Assembly: GCF_037975245.1 (NCBI RefSeq)
Contig: NC_092577.1
Location: 3,114,501 to 3,178,500 of the forward strand
Length of the DNA stretch: 64,000 nucleotides
Direction: 5' to 3'
Source of the DNA: Apostichopus japonicus
Lineage: Eukaryota; Echinodermata; Holothuroidea; Aspidochirotida; Stichopodidae
The notes below the pieces were generated by a model. That model saw only the letters and a program-made list of their open reading frames with translations. It had not been told where the DNA came from and did not search any database. This document shows positions 38,736 to 53,000 of the stretch, piece after piece. The position numbers and the translations under genes were made by a program. Position 1 is the stretch's first letter; each line of letters begins with the position of its first letter.

Positions 38736-41700
38736 TTTCCGTCAAATTTATTCACGATTATTAAACATGTATGTGGTACATCGATTATATTTAGAGTTCT
38801 GATAACAACATAGGCATGTCATCTGAATGATACAAAGGAATTATTTACATAATGCTAAAATTGATTCTGAATTGAGTATTTCTTCTTCTCCTCTTATACC
38901 GAAATATATGTATACACATCCAGAAAAACAAACCTTCAGTGAATACAAAACTCATGCTTACACACGTGCAAAAAAGTACATAAACATATACACACAAATA
39001 CCCACACACACACATACAAACGTACAAATACAGAGACACACCTGCATACACACGCATGTACGTACGAACACGCACACACACACACAAGTAAAACAAAGCA
39101 CGGTGAGGACTAAAACAGCAAAAAACATCAGAGATTGTCTATGCTACTACATAAATGTAACAGTACGGTAGATGATAAGCAGAGGTTAAGTCAAGAGTCG
39201 CAAAGTTCATTGATTGAATGAGAAAAACAAGTCCTTAATGCCATGTATTTTCTACGAGCAGAGCTAGTAGAGTTTTGCTTTGAGGCAATGTGCTTCTCAA
39301 CGTTAAGAATGAATTTTATTTTATAGAAGAAATTGTAGCAGTCAGGCTTAACATTGTTTTGTTTACGATAGAAGATAAAGTATTTGATGTGAAGGATAAA
39401 AAAATGCAATGGGTCGTAACCTGTTACCAGTTTACCGAAGAAAAGATCTTTTTTTGAGCAGATAAACTGTCTACCAAAAAATTTCTGTTCGCAATCTAAA
39501 AGGAAATTAGACGTCACATGACAGGACCAGAATAAATGTTCAATAGTTTCCTCTTCATATTGCAAAATGTACAGAGCGGAGAGGCCGCTATTTTCATTAA
39601 ATTTAAAAGCCGATTGGTTCCTAAGATGCGGTGTAAGAATCTGAATTGGAAATATTGTATTTTTGCTTCAGAAAGCATATGGGAAGGCACCTTAAATATA
39701 ACTAACCAATCGTCCTGAGAGAAGTCAAAGATAATGCTCTATTTAGGGCAGGCTTTTGGCGGGAGTGAAATACAGTCTATAAGGCGAGGATAATAGACTA
39801 CTTGTGACAATTCAGAATTGCTAGACATAAGATTGACAAGGTGATCTTGTGTTCCTCGACACCGTTTTCTAAACTGACGGAATCTTTCCAGCTTCTAGGA
39901 ATTGCAGAAATGATCCCATGAAAACAAGTAAAAGGATACCTTAATATCATAAATTTGGTTAGAAAAGCATTGAAGAACAATTGCTTCCCATCTGGCAAAA
40001 ATATATCCTTAACAAAAAACAGTAAACCGGCGACGTGAAGCTTTGTCATGAAACAATGGTATTATCAATTCTAATAAAATGATTATTCATGAGGTTTTAA
40101 GAGCTTCCACAAAGCTGTGAACATGTAATATTTTTAAACCTCCCTTTTTAATTGGGTTATACAAAGTAAGTCTCTTAACTTTATCAGGATTCCCATTCCA
40201 AATGAAGTCAAAAATAATACTTTGGATTTTATTGATAAGGTCTTTTGGGGGGGGGGGGGGTCTAGGCAGAACCTGAAAAAGGAAGACGAGTTGGCTGATT
40301 GCAAAAGACTTCACTATTGTGTTTCTGCCAATAGGTGTGTGATCACGCCCATTCCAAACTCTAAGGTGGTGTTTCAGCCTAGATAGCTTCTGTTAATAGT
40401 TTAAGCGAAAGAGATGGTTACCATTGTGAGTAAAGTTGAAACCGAGATTACCTAATAAGAGCGTTAGTAATCAAACTATTGAATTCACTGACATGAGCTG
40501 GATTATTTGAAATTAAAGGACCCAGGGGAAGAAACTGGGGTTTGCTTAGATTAATTTGAGACCTGATGCTAGTCGAAAATTCTCTAAGGTATTCAGCACC
40601 TTAACAGTGCTGTTACGGGTACCGTCTAAGAAGAAGGTGGTGTCGTCGGCATACTGAAGTACTTTAATCTCCCGGCCAAATATGTTTATCCCCTTGACTT
40701 TTGTGTTGTCACAAATAATTTTTCTAGCTAAAATATCTGCACATAGAATAAAGAGGTACGGGCTAAGGGGACAACCTTGCCTTACTCCTCTCTGACTAGG
40801 GAAGAAACCTGTCGAATGACCATTATTTAGAACACAGGAAGAACTACCAGTGTAGAGTGTTTTGATCCAACGTCGAAAACTGTTCCCAAAGTTGAAATAA
40901 ATAAGAGTGTGGTCAATAAAATCCCAATCGATACAATCAAAAGCTTTTTCAAAATCAATAAAGAACAAAAGACTCAGAATGTTATTTGTGGTAGTGTGAT
41001 CGTTTAGGTCCAGCACGAAACGAATGTTTTCCCCAATAAACTTATTTTTGATATAACCAGTCTGGTTATCTCCAACAGTATTGTCGACGACCCTTTTTAA
41101 CCGGTTAGCTATTGCTTTTGCTCCTATCTTGTAGTCAGTGTTAAGGAGACTAATAGATCAGCTATAACATTATATATAATATATAAAATATATAATATAG
41201 AACATATAATATCGAATATGTATCGAGAATGTATCAAGAATGTCTCGGGGGTGTCTCGGGCGCTGTCTCGAGGGTGTCTCGAGGGTGTCTCGAGAGAGTG
41301 TCTCGAGAGAGTGCCTCAAGAGCGTGTATAGAGAGCATGTATCGAATGTAAGAATGTAAAATACAAATAAAACCAACAGAGATTTGGCCCTTGACGTGTG
41401 TCTTTCCGTCCGTGCTTCACAGATGATGAGAGTCCAGTCATTGGGAACTGCACTGACGTGTACAGCAATGTCACCAACGCGGTGGATTACCTGTTGCCCC
41501 AGGCGACAGATAATGTCGGTATCACCGAAACAAATGTCACTCTACCACCTGGGTCCGTGTTCCCAGAAGGCACCACGGAGGTCTCACTGGTAGTCTCAGA
41601 CGCAGCGGGTAATATCGCTACCTGCATCTTCAACGTGACCGTTTCGGGTGAGTTTTTTTTTTTCATTTTGAGGTCCTCTGTCGGTTGTGTTTTGCAGAGA

Positions 41701-44700
41701 CACAACTTTCCTCTCTCTCCCAAGTGACTCACTCTATCAGTCAGGGTGGCTTAATCAAATGACTCTATCAGTCAGCAGTGCAATCTAGCGAAAGTACATC
41801 ATTTCTACACTTTGTCGCATTTAAACAGTTGGAGGGAAGGGAAGGGTAGGGAAGGGGGCTGATATTAATTTAGTTTGAATGGATAGCTGATAATCAGCAC
41901 TATGAAAGGTTCAATTTTTAAATGATGACGATTCATTTTAAATGATCAGTCAATCAGTTTGTAGATCCCGACTTGACATAATTATGTTGGTAAAGAGCAG
42001 ACAACCGATATGATATCATGTTGGTGTATTTTCTACCTTTTTCTTTCTCGTCCAGCCGGTCAGAGACCTGTCATCCTGGACTGTCCGCCTCTCGTGAGCA
42101 TATTCGTTATGTTCGGAGAAGATTCGGCCATGGTCACCTGGCTAGAGCCCACCGCCAACGGTACTTATGGGCCGACCACGTCGTACAGTTCCCACACACC
42201 GGGTAGCACGTTTCCGGTTGGGGTTACCACAGTAAACTACACGTTTGTGAATGACGCTGGGCTGGAAACTGTCTGCCAATTTGACGTTGTATTGACAGGT
42301 GACATTTCAGCCCTTCTTCTTCTCCTTCTCCTTCTCCTCCTTCTCCTTCTCCTTCTCCTTCTCCTTCTCCTTCTCCTCCTTCTCCTTCTCCTTCTCCTTC
42401 TCCTTCTCCTTCTCCTTCTCCTTCTCCTTCTCCTTCTCCTTCTCCTTCTCCTTCTCCTTCTCCTTCTCCTTCTCCTTCTCCTTCTCCTTCTCCTTCTCCT
42501 TCTCCTTCTCCTTCTCCTTCTCCTTCTCCTTCTCCTTCTCCTTCTCCTTCTCCTTCTCCTTCTCCTTCTCCTCCTCCTTCTCCTCCTCCTTCTCCTCCTC
42601 CTTCTCCTTCTCCATCTCCTCCTCCTCCTTCTCCTCCTCCTCCTCCTCCTTCTCCTCCTCCTCCTTCTCCTCCTCCTCCTCCTCCTCCTCCTCCTCCTCC
42701 TCCTCCTCCTCCTTCTCCTCCTTCTCCTCCTCCTCCTCCTCCTCCTCCTTCTCCTCCTCCTTCTCCTCCTCCTCCTCCTCCTCCTCCTCCTCCTCCTCCT
42801 CCGCCGTCGCCGTCTTCTTCCTCTTCTATGCTTACAATCTGATGCAGTGCTGCTGCACCATATCTCCATGGAAACGTGATTTTGTTGGGTCTTAAATGTC
42901 GTATGGAAAGCAGTTAGGAGGAGCTGACTCCTATACTACACTATACTGCTGAAAACCAGTCCGCCAAATTTGGTCATTTTATTCCTACCGAAACCGTTTC
43001 CATAACCATTTTTGTCCTCCTCCTCTTCTCCTCATACAGAGCTTGACGACATGGTCCCCCCAGTGTTTACTAACTGCCCTTCACCTAATGTAACCTTGCT
43101 GTCACCAGTGGGAGAAGACGTCCTCCAGCTTGATTTTGAGGAGATTTCCGCCACAGATAACTCAAACAGGAGAGTGGACATTAATAGATCGACTAATGTC
43201 TTCCCCGTTGGGTCAACGAATCTCCTGTTGACGGCCGTTGATGTCTCGGGGAACAGCGCCAATTGCACGTTCGATGTCATCGTGATACGTGAGTGACCCA
43301 TACCAAAACATCCTCCTTGCCATCAAGTATATCTCAAAATTGTTTTAAGATTGATTGTGAATAAGCATCGTTTGGTGTTTTAAATGCTAAAAATGTCGAT
43401 TATAATACTTTATCAATTTCTACTGGCCGTAGGAAAATGAAAAGGTCTGGCTAAAACAGACACCTGTCGTTGCTCTTTTTCATTCATTTATTGACCCAAC
43501 TTAATTTCTAAACCTCGACCAAAGAACATTGATTTCAAGGTGTCCATGTTTTTATATCCGTCTCAAGGTTAAACATGTGCCTATGCAGAGGTAAAAGCCG
43601 ATAAAAATCAGCAAAAATCGGTAAAAACTTTTAGGCAGGGTTTTTTTCCCTCTCCCCCCACTCCAATTGACACAAATGATTACAACCCACACAATTTGTC
43701 ATAAAATAACAGCAAAGTTATATTTGGCATTTTTTTTCCCCTGCCAATTTATTTGTCAATTATGGCTGGTTGGATCACAAAAGATGCTGGCAACTCCAAT
43801 GTGATTATTAGAACAGTTTGCCCATGTTTGTGATATCTCTGTAATGTTTTTAACCACTTCAATGAATGTGCCACTCACAAAGTGGGGGGGACAGATGGAT
43901 GCCCTCAACTAGCTTTACTAACTAGCCTGAAAGGTTTATAGATATCTGAAGCATCTTGCCCCAATATTTAACATCCATATGACACCAATTTCTGTGAAAA
44001 AGAAAAGCTTCTTGTATTGTGTGTCATTTCCAACAACCACCGACAACTCTGAATGGTATATCACAGTGATTGTACTGTAGCATTGGGTGGGGGTGGGGGG
44101 TGGGGGAGGGGGGAGGGGAATGTAGAGACGAGCACACACAAGATGAATCATGCAAGGGACATGTTTTTTGCTATCTTATTTAAACAGAGGATGAAATACC
44201 TCAGTTTGACAATTGCACCAATCGAACCATCGAAGCTGGCACGGTTCCCGGGGGTAACTATGCCACAGTCACCTGGCCTAGTATCACTGCATCGGATGAG
44301 AGCGGGCCGGTCACGGTAACAACTGATTTCCCCAGCGGAAGTAACTTCACCTTGGGAAAAACCCGTGTAACAAATAATGCGACAGATGACACAGGAAACT
44401 ATAATGTATGTTATTTCTTTGTATCTGTGACCGGTGAGTAACTTATTAAGCTATTTTCCTTTAAGTGTGCAATCCATAAGCCCTTGCAGGTTTCTCCCAC
44501 ATCTGTGGTCGCTTAAGCGTCGTAAAAAATAACTACTGATTATTATTATGATGATGAGCATGGTCTGGTTTTTCCTTTTTGTGTTTTTGCAACTGTGCCA
44601 ATGGAGCATTACTTGGGATGAAGTTTTAACTTTTTATATTAAAACATCCTCTCCTCCTCACTCACTCCCTTCCCGCTCCCCCTCCCTCTCTTCCGCTCCC

Positions 44701-46972
44701 CCTCTCTTCCCCTCCCTCCCTCCCTCCCTCCTTAAGTATCCCATAATGAACTATTTCCGTTTCCCTTTCATTTTTTTACTACCCGGATTAAGTTTCGTCG
44801 TACGATTATTACCGGACGACTTAAAGATAATTATACGATATCTTGCAGATGGTTTTATAACTCATTTCTCATTTGTAGCATTCCAGGTTTTATTTTTTTC
44901 AGTGCCACTTTTAATTTTATCCTGAATTTTGCCTCATGAATCCACCATCAAAAGTGGCTGCCCTAAAGGTTCTCCCGGTCCTTTACATCACGTTTTTATT
45001 TTTTCATCGTTCGTCCCATAACTCGGCAATGTGTCCTCTCCTCTCGTATATTAAAAGGAGATATATAAAAAAAAAAAAGCCAGGACTGTGGTCAAGGATA
45101 AAAAGTGATAAAAAAAATTAATCTCTTCATCTTTGCATGCATACATACAACATATCTCAGCCCTTTTTCGTACTACTTTGGTCTCCTACTTTTCCACGAA
45201 AAAACCCAGCGTTTTCCTACTTGTTTTTTTAAAGTTGTTGTTGTTAGGTTTACTTTGTAACACATGATTTGAAAGTGCAGTAAATTGCTGAGAGAGAGTT
45301 CGGTGATGACCACGATCAGCTAGGCTAATTTTGAACGTCGGTGCCTTAGTTTAGGTTGACAAGTTTTTGTTTGGGACTAGCAGAATATTGGCTCTATTTG
45401 TCGTCCAGCAAACAACTAGTTGTTTACATCAATTTCATATTATTTCGTAACCAATGTCCCCAAATAGATTAAATGATAAATTTTTGTCGCCTTCTGGAAA
45501 ATACTGAAATAAAGCATATATCGTTCCCCTTTCAGTGTCCCTCCAACCCACATGATATTCCCCTTCCACTGTCCCTCCATACCCTGTCCTTGCCCCCTTC
45601 CTTTGTCCCTCCATCCCCTATGGTAATCCCCTTCCACTGTACCTCCATCGCCTATGGTATTTCCCTTCCACTGTACCTTCATCCCCTGCCCTGTCCCCCT
45701 TCCACTGTACCTCTATCCTCTGCCCTGTCCCCCTTCCACTGTACCTCTATCCCCTGCCCTGTCCCCCTTCCACTGTACCTCTATCCCCTATGGTAATCCC
45801 CTTCCACTGTACCTCCATCCCCTGCCCTGTCCCCCTTCCACTGTACCTCTATCCTCTGCCCTGTCCCCCTTCCACTGTACCTCTATCCCCTGCCCTGTCC
45901 CCCTTCCACTGTACCTCTATCCCCTATGGTAATCCCCTTCCACTGTACCTTCATCCCCTGCCCTGTCCCCCTTCCACTGTACCTCTATCCTCTGCCCTGT
46001 CCCCCTTCCACTGTACCTTCATCCCCTGCCCTGTCCCCCTTCCACTGTACCTCTATCCTCTGCCCTGTCCCCCTTCCACTGTACCTTCATCCCCTGCCCT
46101 GTCCCCCTTCCACTGTACCTCTATCCCCTGCCCTGTCCCCCTTCCACTGTACCTCTATCCCCTATGGTAATCCCCTTCCACTGTACCTTCATCCCCTGCC
46201 CTGTCCCCCTTCCACTTTACCTCTATCCTCTGCCCTGTCCCCCTTCCACTGTACCTTCATCCCCTGCCCTGTCCCCCTTCCACTGTACCTCTATCCTCTG
46301 CCCTGTCCCCCTTCCACTGTACCTTCATCCCCTGCCCTGTCCCCCTTCCACTGTACCTCTATCCTCTGCCCTGTCCCCCTTCCACTGTACCTTCATCCCC
46401 TGCCCTGTCCCCTTCCACTGTACCTCTATCCCCTCATACTTGCGCACCCCACCACAAGATACGAGGAGACTACACAATTTCACTTTGATTGTCTTTCTTA
46501 GTTTTTGTGATGTATGGATTTTAGAAACGTATTGATATATTTTTATGATTATTTATTACAAAGTTCCAATGAAAGTAGGAAGAAAAAATGTAATTTTTAT
46601 TTAAATTATTTTAAATTAAATTCCCCCTCCCAAACTGTATTCACTTCCACCACAGATATAGAGCCACCAGAAATATTTGATTGTCCAGGAGAAATCGTCC
46701 GTTATGCACCTATGGGGGTAACAGTGGCCGTAAGCTGGAGCCCACCAAATACCACAGATAATTCTGGCCTGGCGAACCTCACCTCAGATATCCCTTCCGG
46801 TTCAGATTTTACGATAGGGATGACTGAAGTCACATACACCGCAACTGACGCTGCAGGCCTCTCTGCAAATTGTACATTTGTTGTCAATGTCTTAGGTAAT
46901 AAGGTTTTCCCCTTAAACTTTGTTTAGGTTTCCAAATTAGATCATATTTTTGGGCCAAAATTTCCTAACACT

Positions 46973-47039
<67 letters not shown>

Positions 47040-50000
47040 TACTTTATATTTCATCAGTAAGACTTTAGTGATCTTTGACGAAAAATATGTCTGACAAAGG
47101 CCGAGTAACATCAAAATTGCATCTGGCAACATTAAGATGATTAAGATGAAAATAATATCTGTGCGAGAGCAAGAGTATTTCCTTTTCGAAAACAAAGTTA
47201 AATGAAAATTTTTATCTGGTTACAACAAGAGTAAAAATGAACTTGCATCTGGGCAACGTGACAGAGAACGATAAAAATCTTAGGAAGTAGTAGAGTAACC
47301 AACTTAGCAGATCTGGATGAATATATATTCATATATTCATTTATTCATATATTCATATATGTCTTTTTTTTTTCTATCATGATTTTGAGGATGACTTTTC
47401 CTTCTTTTCGTAAACGAAATACAAGAAGTAAACAATTTGTAAATATTCATATTCATTTATTCATATATTCATATATGTCTTTTTTTTTCTATCATTATGC
47501 TTTTGAGGATGACTTTTCCTTCTTTTCGTAAACGAAATACAAGAAGTAAACAATTTGTAAATATTCATATATTCATTTATTCATATATTCAATTTATCAT
47601 TCAATTTGAGAGGTGCAAAGTGTAGACACTGTTTGCTGCTCACTTGAGCTAGAAATCCTTAAAGGTTAAAGGGCTGTATTGGCTTCAAATATGCTAGATA
47701 TTCAAATATGGTCACCTTTTTTTATTACAACCTTCCAGGAAATTAGTCCTCACTGGGACATTCAGTCATCTTGTGTGTTCCTTAAAAATGTCTGGGAACA
47801 ATTTGGAGAGTTAAACACCTCCAGGAAAGTACTTTCTTGAAAACTTCAAGCAATTATAGCGTGCTATAATTTGGAGCCTTTACTGACTACCTTTTTTAAC
47901 ATGAACATGTGTTTGTTGTCATGGCTGAGTTTTCATTAACTTGATTCTGTTTCCTTGAAATCCAATGTAATGTGGTAGGGGATGGAGTGGGGGATATGGT
48001 AAACCAGGAAGATTGATCGTTTCTAGAGCAAATAAGAAGCTATAATTAGGATTATTGCAATTCATTCATTTTTTACTTCCCTTAAAAACTCATAGAGGAT
48101 GAGCCTCCTACCTTCACCAACTGTCCAGTCGACCAAACACTCCCTACCGACGAGGGTGAAGACTTCGCTACAGCCGCTTGGACTGCACCCACAGCCGACG
48201 ATAGGGAGAGTAGTCCTGTAGTGGAGTCCAATTATGAATCCAGCGATGAGTTTCCCCTGGGTAACACGACTGTGGAGTACGTCGCTACTGACTCTCTTGG
48301 ACAAACAGCCAATTGCAGCTTTGATATCATTGTGAACGGTCAGTTGTAGTAGTTGAACAGATTTTGCAATGACATTAGTTTTTTTTACCTTCCAATGTAG
48401 AATCATTCTTGTGATATCAATGTAGTAGGATGTGCTTATTGGCAACCAACCATAATGCAACTTGTCTGGTACGACTACGGTAACTAGGGGATATGACTAC
48501 AGTAACTAGGGATACGACTGCGGTTACTAGGGGATTTGACTACAGTTACTAGGGATACCACTGCAGTAACTTATAGGGGATATGACTACAGTAACTAGGG
48601 GATTTGACTACAGTAACGGGATATGACTACGGTAACTAGGGGATATGACTACAGTAACTAGGGGATATGACTACAGTAACTAGGGATATGACCACAGTAA
48701 CAAGGGATATGACCACAGTTACTAGGGATATGACTTCAGAAACTGGAGATACGACTGTGGTAACTAGCGATATGATTACGAATACAGTAACTAGGGATAT
48801 GACTGCATTAAAAACGGATATTACTACAGCAAAAAGGGATACGTCTACAGTAACTAGGGATACCACTGCGGTAACTATAGGGGATATGACTACAGTAACT
48901 AGGGATACGAATTCAGTAGCAAGGGATCTGATTACGGTAACTAGGTATACAACTACAGTAACTAGGGATATGACTACGGTTACTAGGGATACGACGACAG
49001 TAACTAGGGATGCCAGTACAGTAACTAGGGATATGACTACGGTAACTAGGGATACGACTGCAGTAACTAGGGATATGACTACGGTAACTAGGGATGCCAC
49101 TACAGTAACTAGGGATACGACTACGGTAACTAGGGATACGACTACAGTAACTAGGGATATGACTAGGGATATGAATGTGGTAGCAAGGAATCTGATTACG
49201 GTTACTAGGGATATGAATACAGTAACAGGGGATACGACTACGGTAACTGGGGGATATGACTACAGTTGTTAGGGATATGGCCACATTAACTATAGATATG
49301 ACTTCAGAAACTGGAGATACGACTGTGGTAACTAGCGATATGATTACTAATACAGTAACTATAGATATGACTGCATTGAAAAGGGATATGACTACGGTAA
49401 AAAGGGATATGTCTACAGTAACTAGGGATACGACTGCAGTAACTAGTGTAAATGTATCAAGGAAAGGAATCCAAAGATATGTCACTTTCTGCTGGATACT
49501 GATGATGGATGATGAAATGTCCTCCGTCCAGAATCTTCGATATGCAAAGTATTAATAAAGCTAGGTTTGGAGCCTAACATCCATCTGGTACCTTTCCATT
49601 CCATGGATTGTTTTTAACCCCAGACTCAACCTAAGATCTGACAATTCCTCTCCTGCATTTTATTCTCTCAGACTTCATCCCTGGTTTCATTTCATTGACT
49701 ATAAGGTATCCAGTTTATGTATTCTCATAAGTGTTACATTTTTTGCCAATCACTATAAAATGAAGTTGGTTGTATTTCTCAACATGGTATTTGTACTGCA
49801 CATCTGATTGGATAATTAGGCCTATAAAATTAATTAAATACAGTAAATGATTGCATTAAAAGAATAAAGTAGTTGAATTGGAATCAGTTTGTTGAGTAAA
49901 ATCAGTTTTTCCTGAATTGTACTGTTTTAAGCAATTTGGTTATTGCCTCTTAACATACATGTACAAAGATCCATCATTGTGGAGAGTTGCAAACAATTGC

Positions 50001-53000
50001 ATGAAAAAAGAACTACCAAACCCCCAAAACAGAATGTCAACATTTCACGTCGGATTTTTGCAGATCTCGAAGCCCCCGAGTTTGTCGGTTGTCCAGCCAA
50101 CCAATCGCTGCTGATACCGTTCAGTAGCGCCCCCACCGTGGTCCGCTGGATCCCTCCAACAGCCGTTGACAACGACCGGGACGGTGGTGTCAACATCTCG
50201 TCCAATGCCAACCCCGGCGATAGCTTCAACATTGGAATGCAGGAGGTCACTTACCTCGCCGTGGACAGCAGCGGAAACGAAAACACCTGCTCTTTCGTGG
50301 TCTTTGTGGAAGGTTTGTGAGAACACCTTGCGATAAATATTCCACACTCTGAAAAAACACCATCGAGAAAAATGAGTCACAGCTTTACATATGCAGCGGT
50401 CAAAGTATATCTGTAGTCTTTTTTTTTTTTTAAATACAGTACCAGGGATGTGCCCAGGATTTCCTGAGTGCCAGGTATACTGATAGCCATCCTGGGGGGT
50501 GTAAGGGGGAGGTGGTGTCCCCCTCCCCATTGAGAAATTTTGCAATTTTTTAAGGTGCTCAGATGCCAAATGCTGGCCATTGTGTAGCTTTTTAAGCTCA
50601 TAGACAAGTACTAGTTTTGCTAACAATTTACATTTTTAAATTTTTTTTCCAATTTATGTTGAATATCTTGTTAGGAATGTCAGGATTTTAGATGAAAATA
50701 ATGCTGGGCGGGATTCACAATTTTAATACAGTGCTGGGCGGTAATTTTTAGTGCTTGGCGGGGTCGCCCAGTGCCGCCCAGCGTGGGCACATCCTTGAGT
50801 ACTTTTTTAAGTTGGATGCAATTGGGAGATCGGAACCTCACTTTCCATCATTGATAAACATGAAATCTATTACATTTGTAGCTTGGGGAATAATAATTAT
50901 ACTCAGTATTCTAAGTTATTCGCAGTATTCCTTAAAATATTCTAGGAATGTGGGAAAATTCATATTTAACCCTAACGTAAATAGTGAAAACCTCCCCAAG
51001 GTCGCTATGCGAATTCACTGTATGCCATTAAGGGGATCCCCCTGCATAACTCATTCCCTGACCCCTCTGTGACCCCCTTCCAACCCCTGTATGGCCCCTC
51101 CACGTCCCTCCCATGTAACCTCTACTTTTCATTCGTCATGACAGAGGATGAGCCACCAACTATCACTGGTTGTCCCGAGGACATCTCTCTGGACAACCTA
51201 CCCGGACAAGGCTTCAATTTTGCGAACTGGACGGTACCGAATGCCACAGATGCTAACAGTATCCCCACGCTTGTGTCCAACTATGACCCAGGTGCCCTGT
51301 TTGAAATTGGAGTTCAGTCAGTCAAGTATACGGCAACTGATAATCTCGGAAGCCAGGCCACTTGCACCTTCTCAGTCACGGTCTCAGGTGAGCATGAGAT
51401 ATCGATTTATGAAATTGGCTGGATAGGTTTACTTCTACTTCGTCTAGAGTGCACAATTACCTATGTAACTATGAAATGCATGTAACCGAAATAGCCTGCT
51501 ATAGTTTAGCTCAGCAATTAAGAAGAGTAAACAACATCAGCCCTGACTGTTATATGTAAATTTAGACCACGTAGCTCTGCTTTGATAGGGTCAGAGGGGT
51601 CGTGATTTTTTGTGGTGAATGTTTGTAAGTAATAAGTAAAAAAAAACTTAACCAATTTCAGAGATTTAAAACATCTTCTAGACTAAGTCACTCCAAAATT
51701 AATAACAAAATAGTTTCAGTTCAGGTCTGTCTCATTGCCCGGATGATATTGCCTCTTACGAGCACCTAGTTATTGCCTCTAACGAGCATCTAGTTATTGC
51801 CTCTAACGAGCACCTAGTTATTGCCTCTAACGAGCATCTAGTTATGCAGCAGAATGATTAGGTGTAAACATACTTCCACAGCCCACGGAATCAAATAATG
51901 GTATTTCCAAATTTTGGGCAATGTTTCAGAAATTGGATAGCAACTTAAATTGCCTATAAAGAATCATTTAGTAACATTTGTCAGGAAGAAAAGACTAACA
52001 TTTGTAACATTTGTGACATTTGTGACCATACGTCTGGAACAATGGGCTGAAACATTCATGTCTTGGACACGGGTCCGTAACATCTATCGCAAATTTATGT
52101 CAATCATTGATGCTGGCTTCTCTACTGGAACGTTTGTAACATATGTCTGGCAAAGGAACGATTAACATTTGTCGGGAACATCTCGTAACATTTACGGTCC
52201 GAGCAAAAGACCAATATTTGCCTGAAAAATTGTGTTTTTTATTAATTACTGTGTGTACGAATACAGAGATGAAAAATGCAGTTTAGGACAATTTAGCAGT
52301 GAAACCAGAATCAAGTGCTTCCTTCAAAGGAAGTCACCTTATTTTTGACTTGGAATTGTAATCAGGTACTTTTTTTCAAGGCAAATTAACCTTTTAATTG
52401 GTATTTTTTAACATTATTTATGTGGTTGTTATGTTGGCTGGTATACCTTTTTTAGAACCACTCTTTGTTATTTTTTTATACCATTTCTTCAAACAAAACT
52501 CTTTTGCTACTCTTTCTTTTGCTCTTCTTTTACTATAACACCCAAGATGTGGAAGATCCCGTCCTAACTGATTGTCCATCGCGAGTGATCGTCTACGTCC
52601 AAACTGCTGACCTAGACGCAGCAGTGTTCTGGACGCCACCGACCGCCACAGACAACTCGGGCAAAGTGGACGTGGTCAGCAGTTTCCAGCTCGGCCAGAG
52701 AATGGGAAGGGGCTCCATCATGGTCACTTACACGGCCAGAGACGATAGTAATAACATCGATAGGTGTAACTTCCGGCTCTCAGTCAGGGTAAACTCAGGT
52801 ATGGGTACCAGTAATTTTGAATGATGCAACTTCAGGAACCAACAACCAACCAACATCAAGACATAATCATGACCAAAATTCTCCAAGTTACGAGAAAATA
52901 AAAAAGGCAATTCTGGGGTAACATTAGATTATGTTGCATTTGAGTTTCTTCTTGATTAGCCAAAAAGTGAAAATGTGGTTACCGAAAAAGGTTTTTCTCT

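Larger units (their letters stand above)
37986..41422. other. Intron after HYR exon 18, containing a LINE
   Basis: No exon seen. A decayed LINE on the - strand occupies about 38736-41160, with an AT microsatellite at its 3' end. A TCTCGAG-rich repeat (41226-41345) lies before the next acceptor. Confidence 0.7.

Noticed and set aside
38827-39171. Thr/His-rich open frame with CACACA runs
   Set aside because: Low-complexity sequence in the presumed 3' region of the LINE remnant.
42237-42869. Poly-Arg and poly-Leu open frames
   Set aside because: Both strands of a homopyrimidine tract stay open by composition; only the first part of the + frame (42056-42298) is a real HYR exon.
45654-46535. Overlapping Pro/Leu-rich open frames
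   Set aside because: 34-bp minisatellite; several frames open at once.
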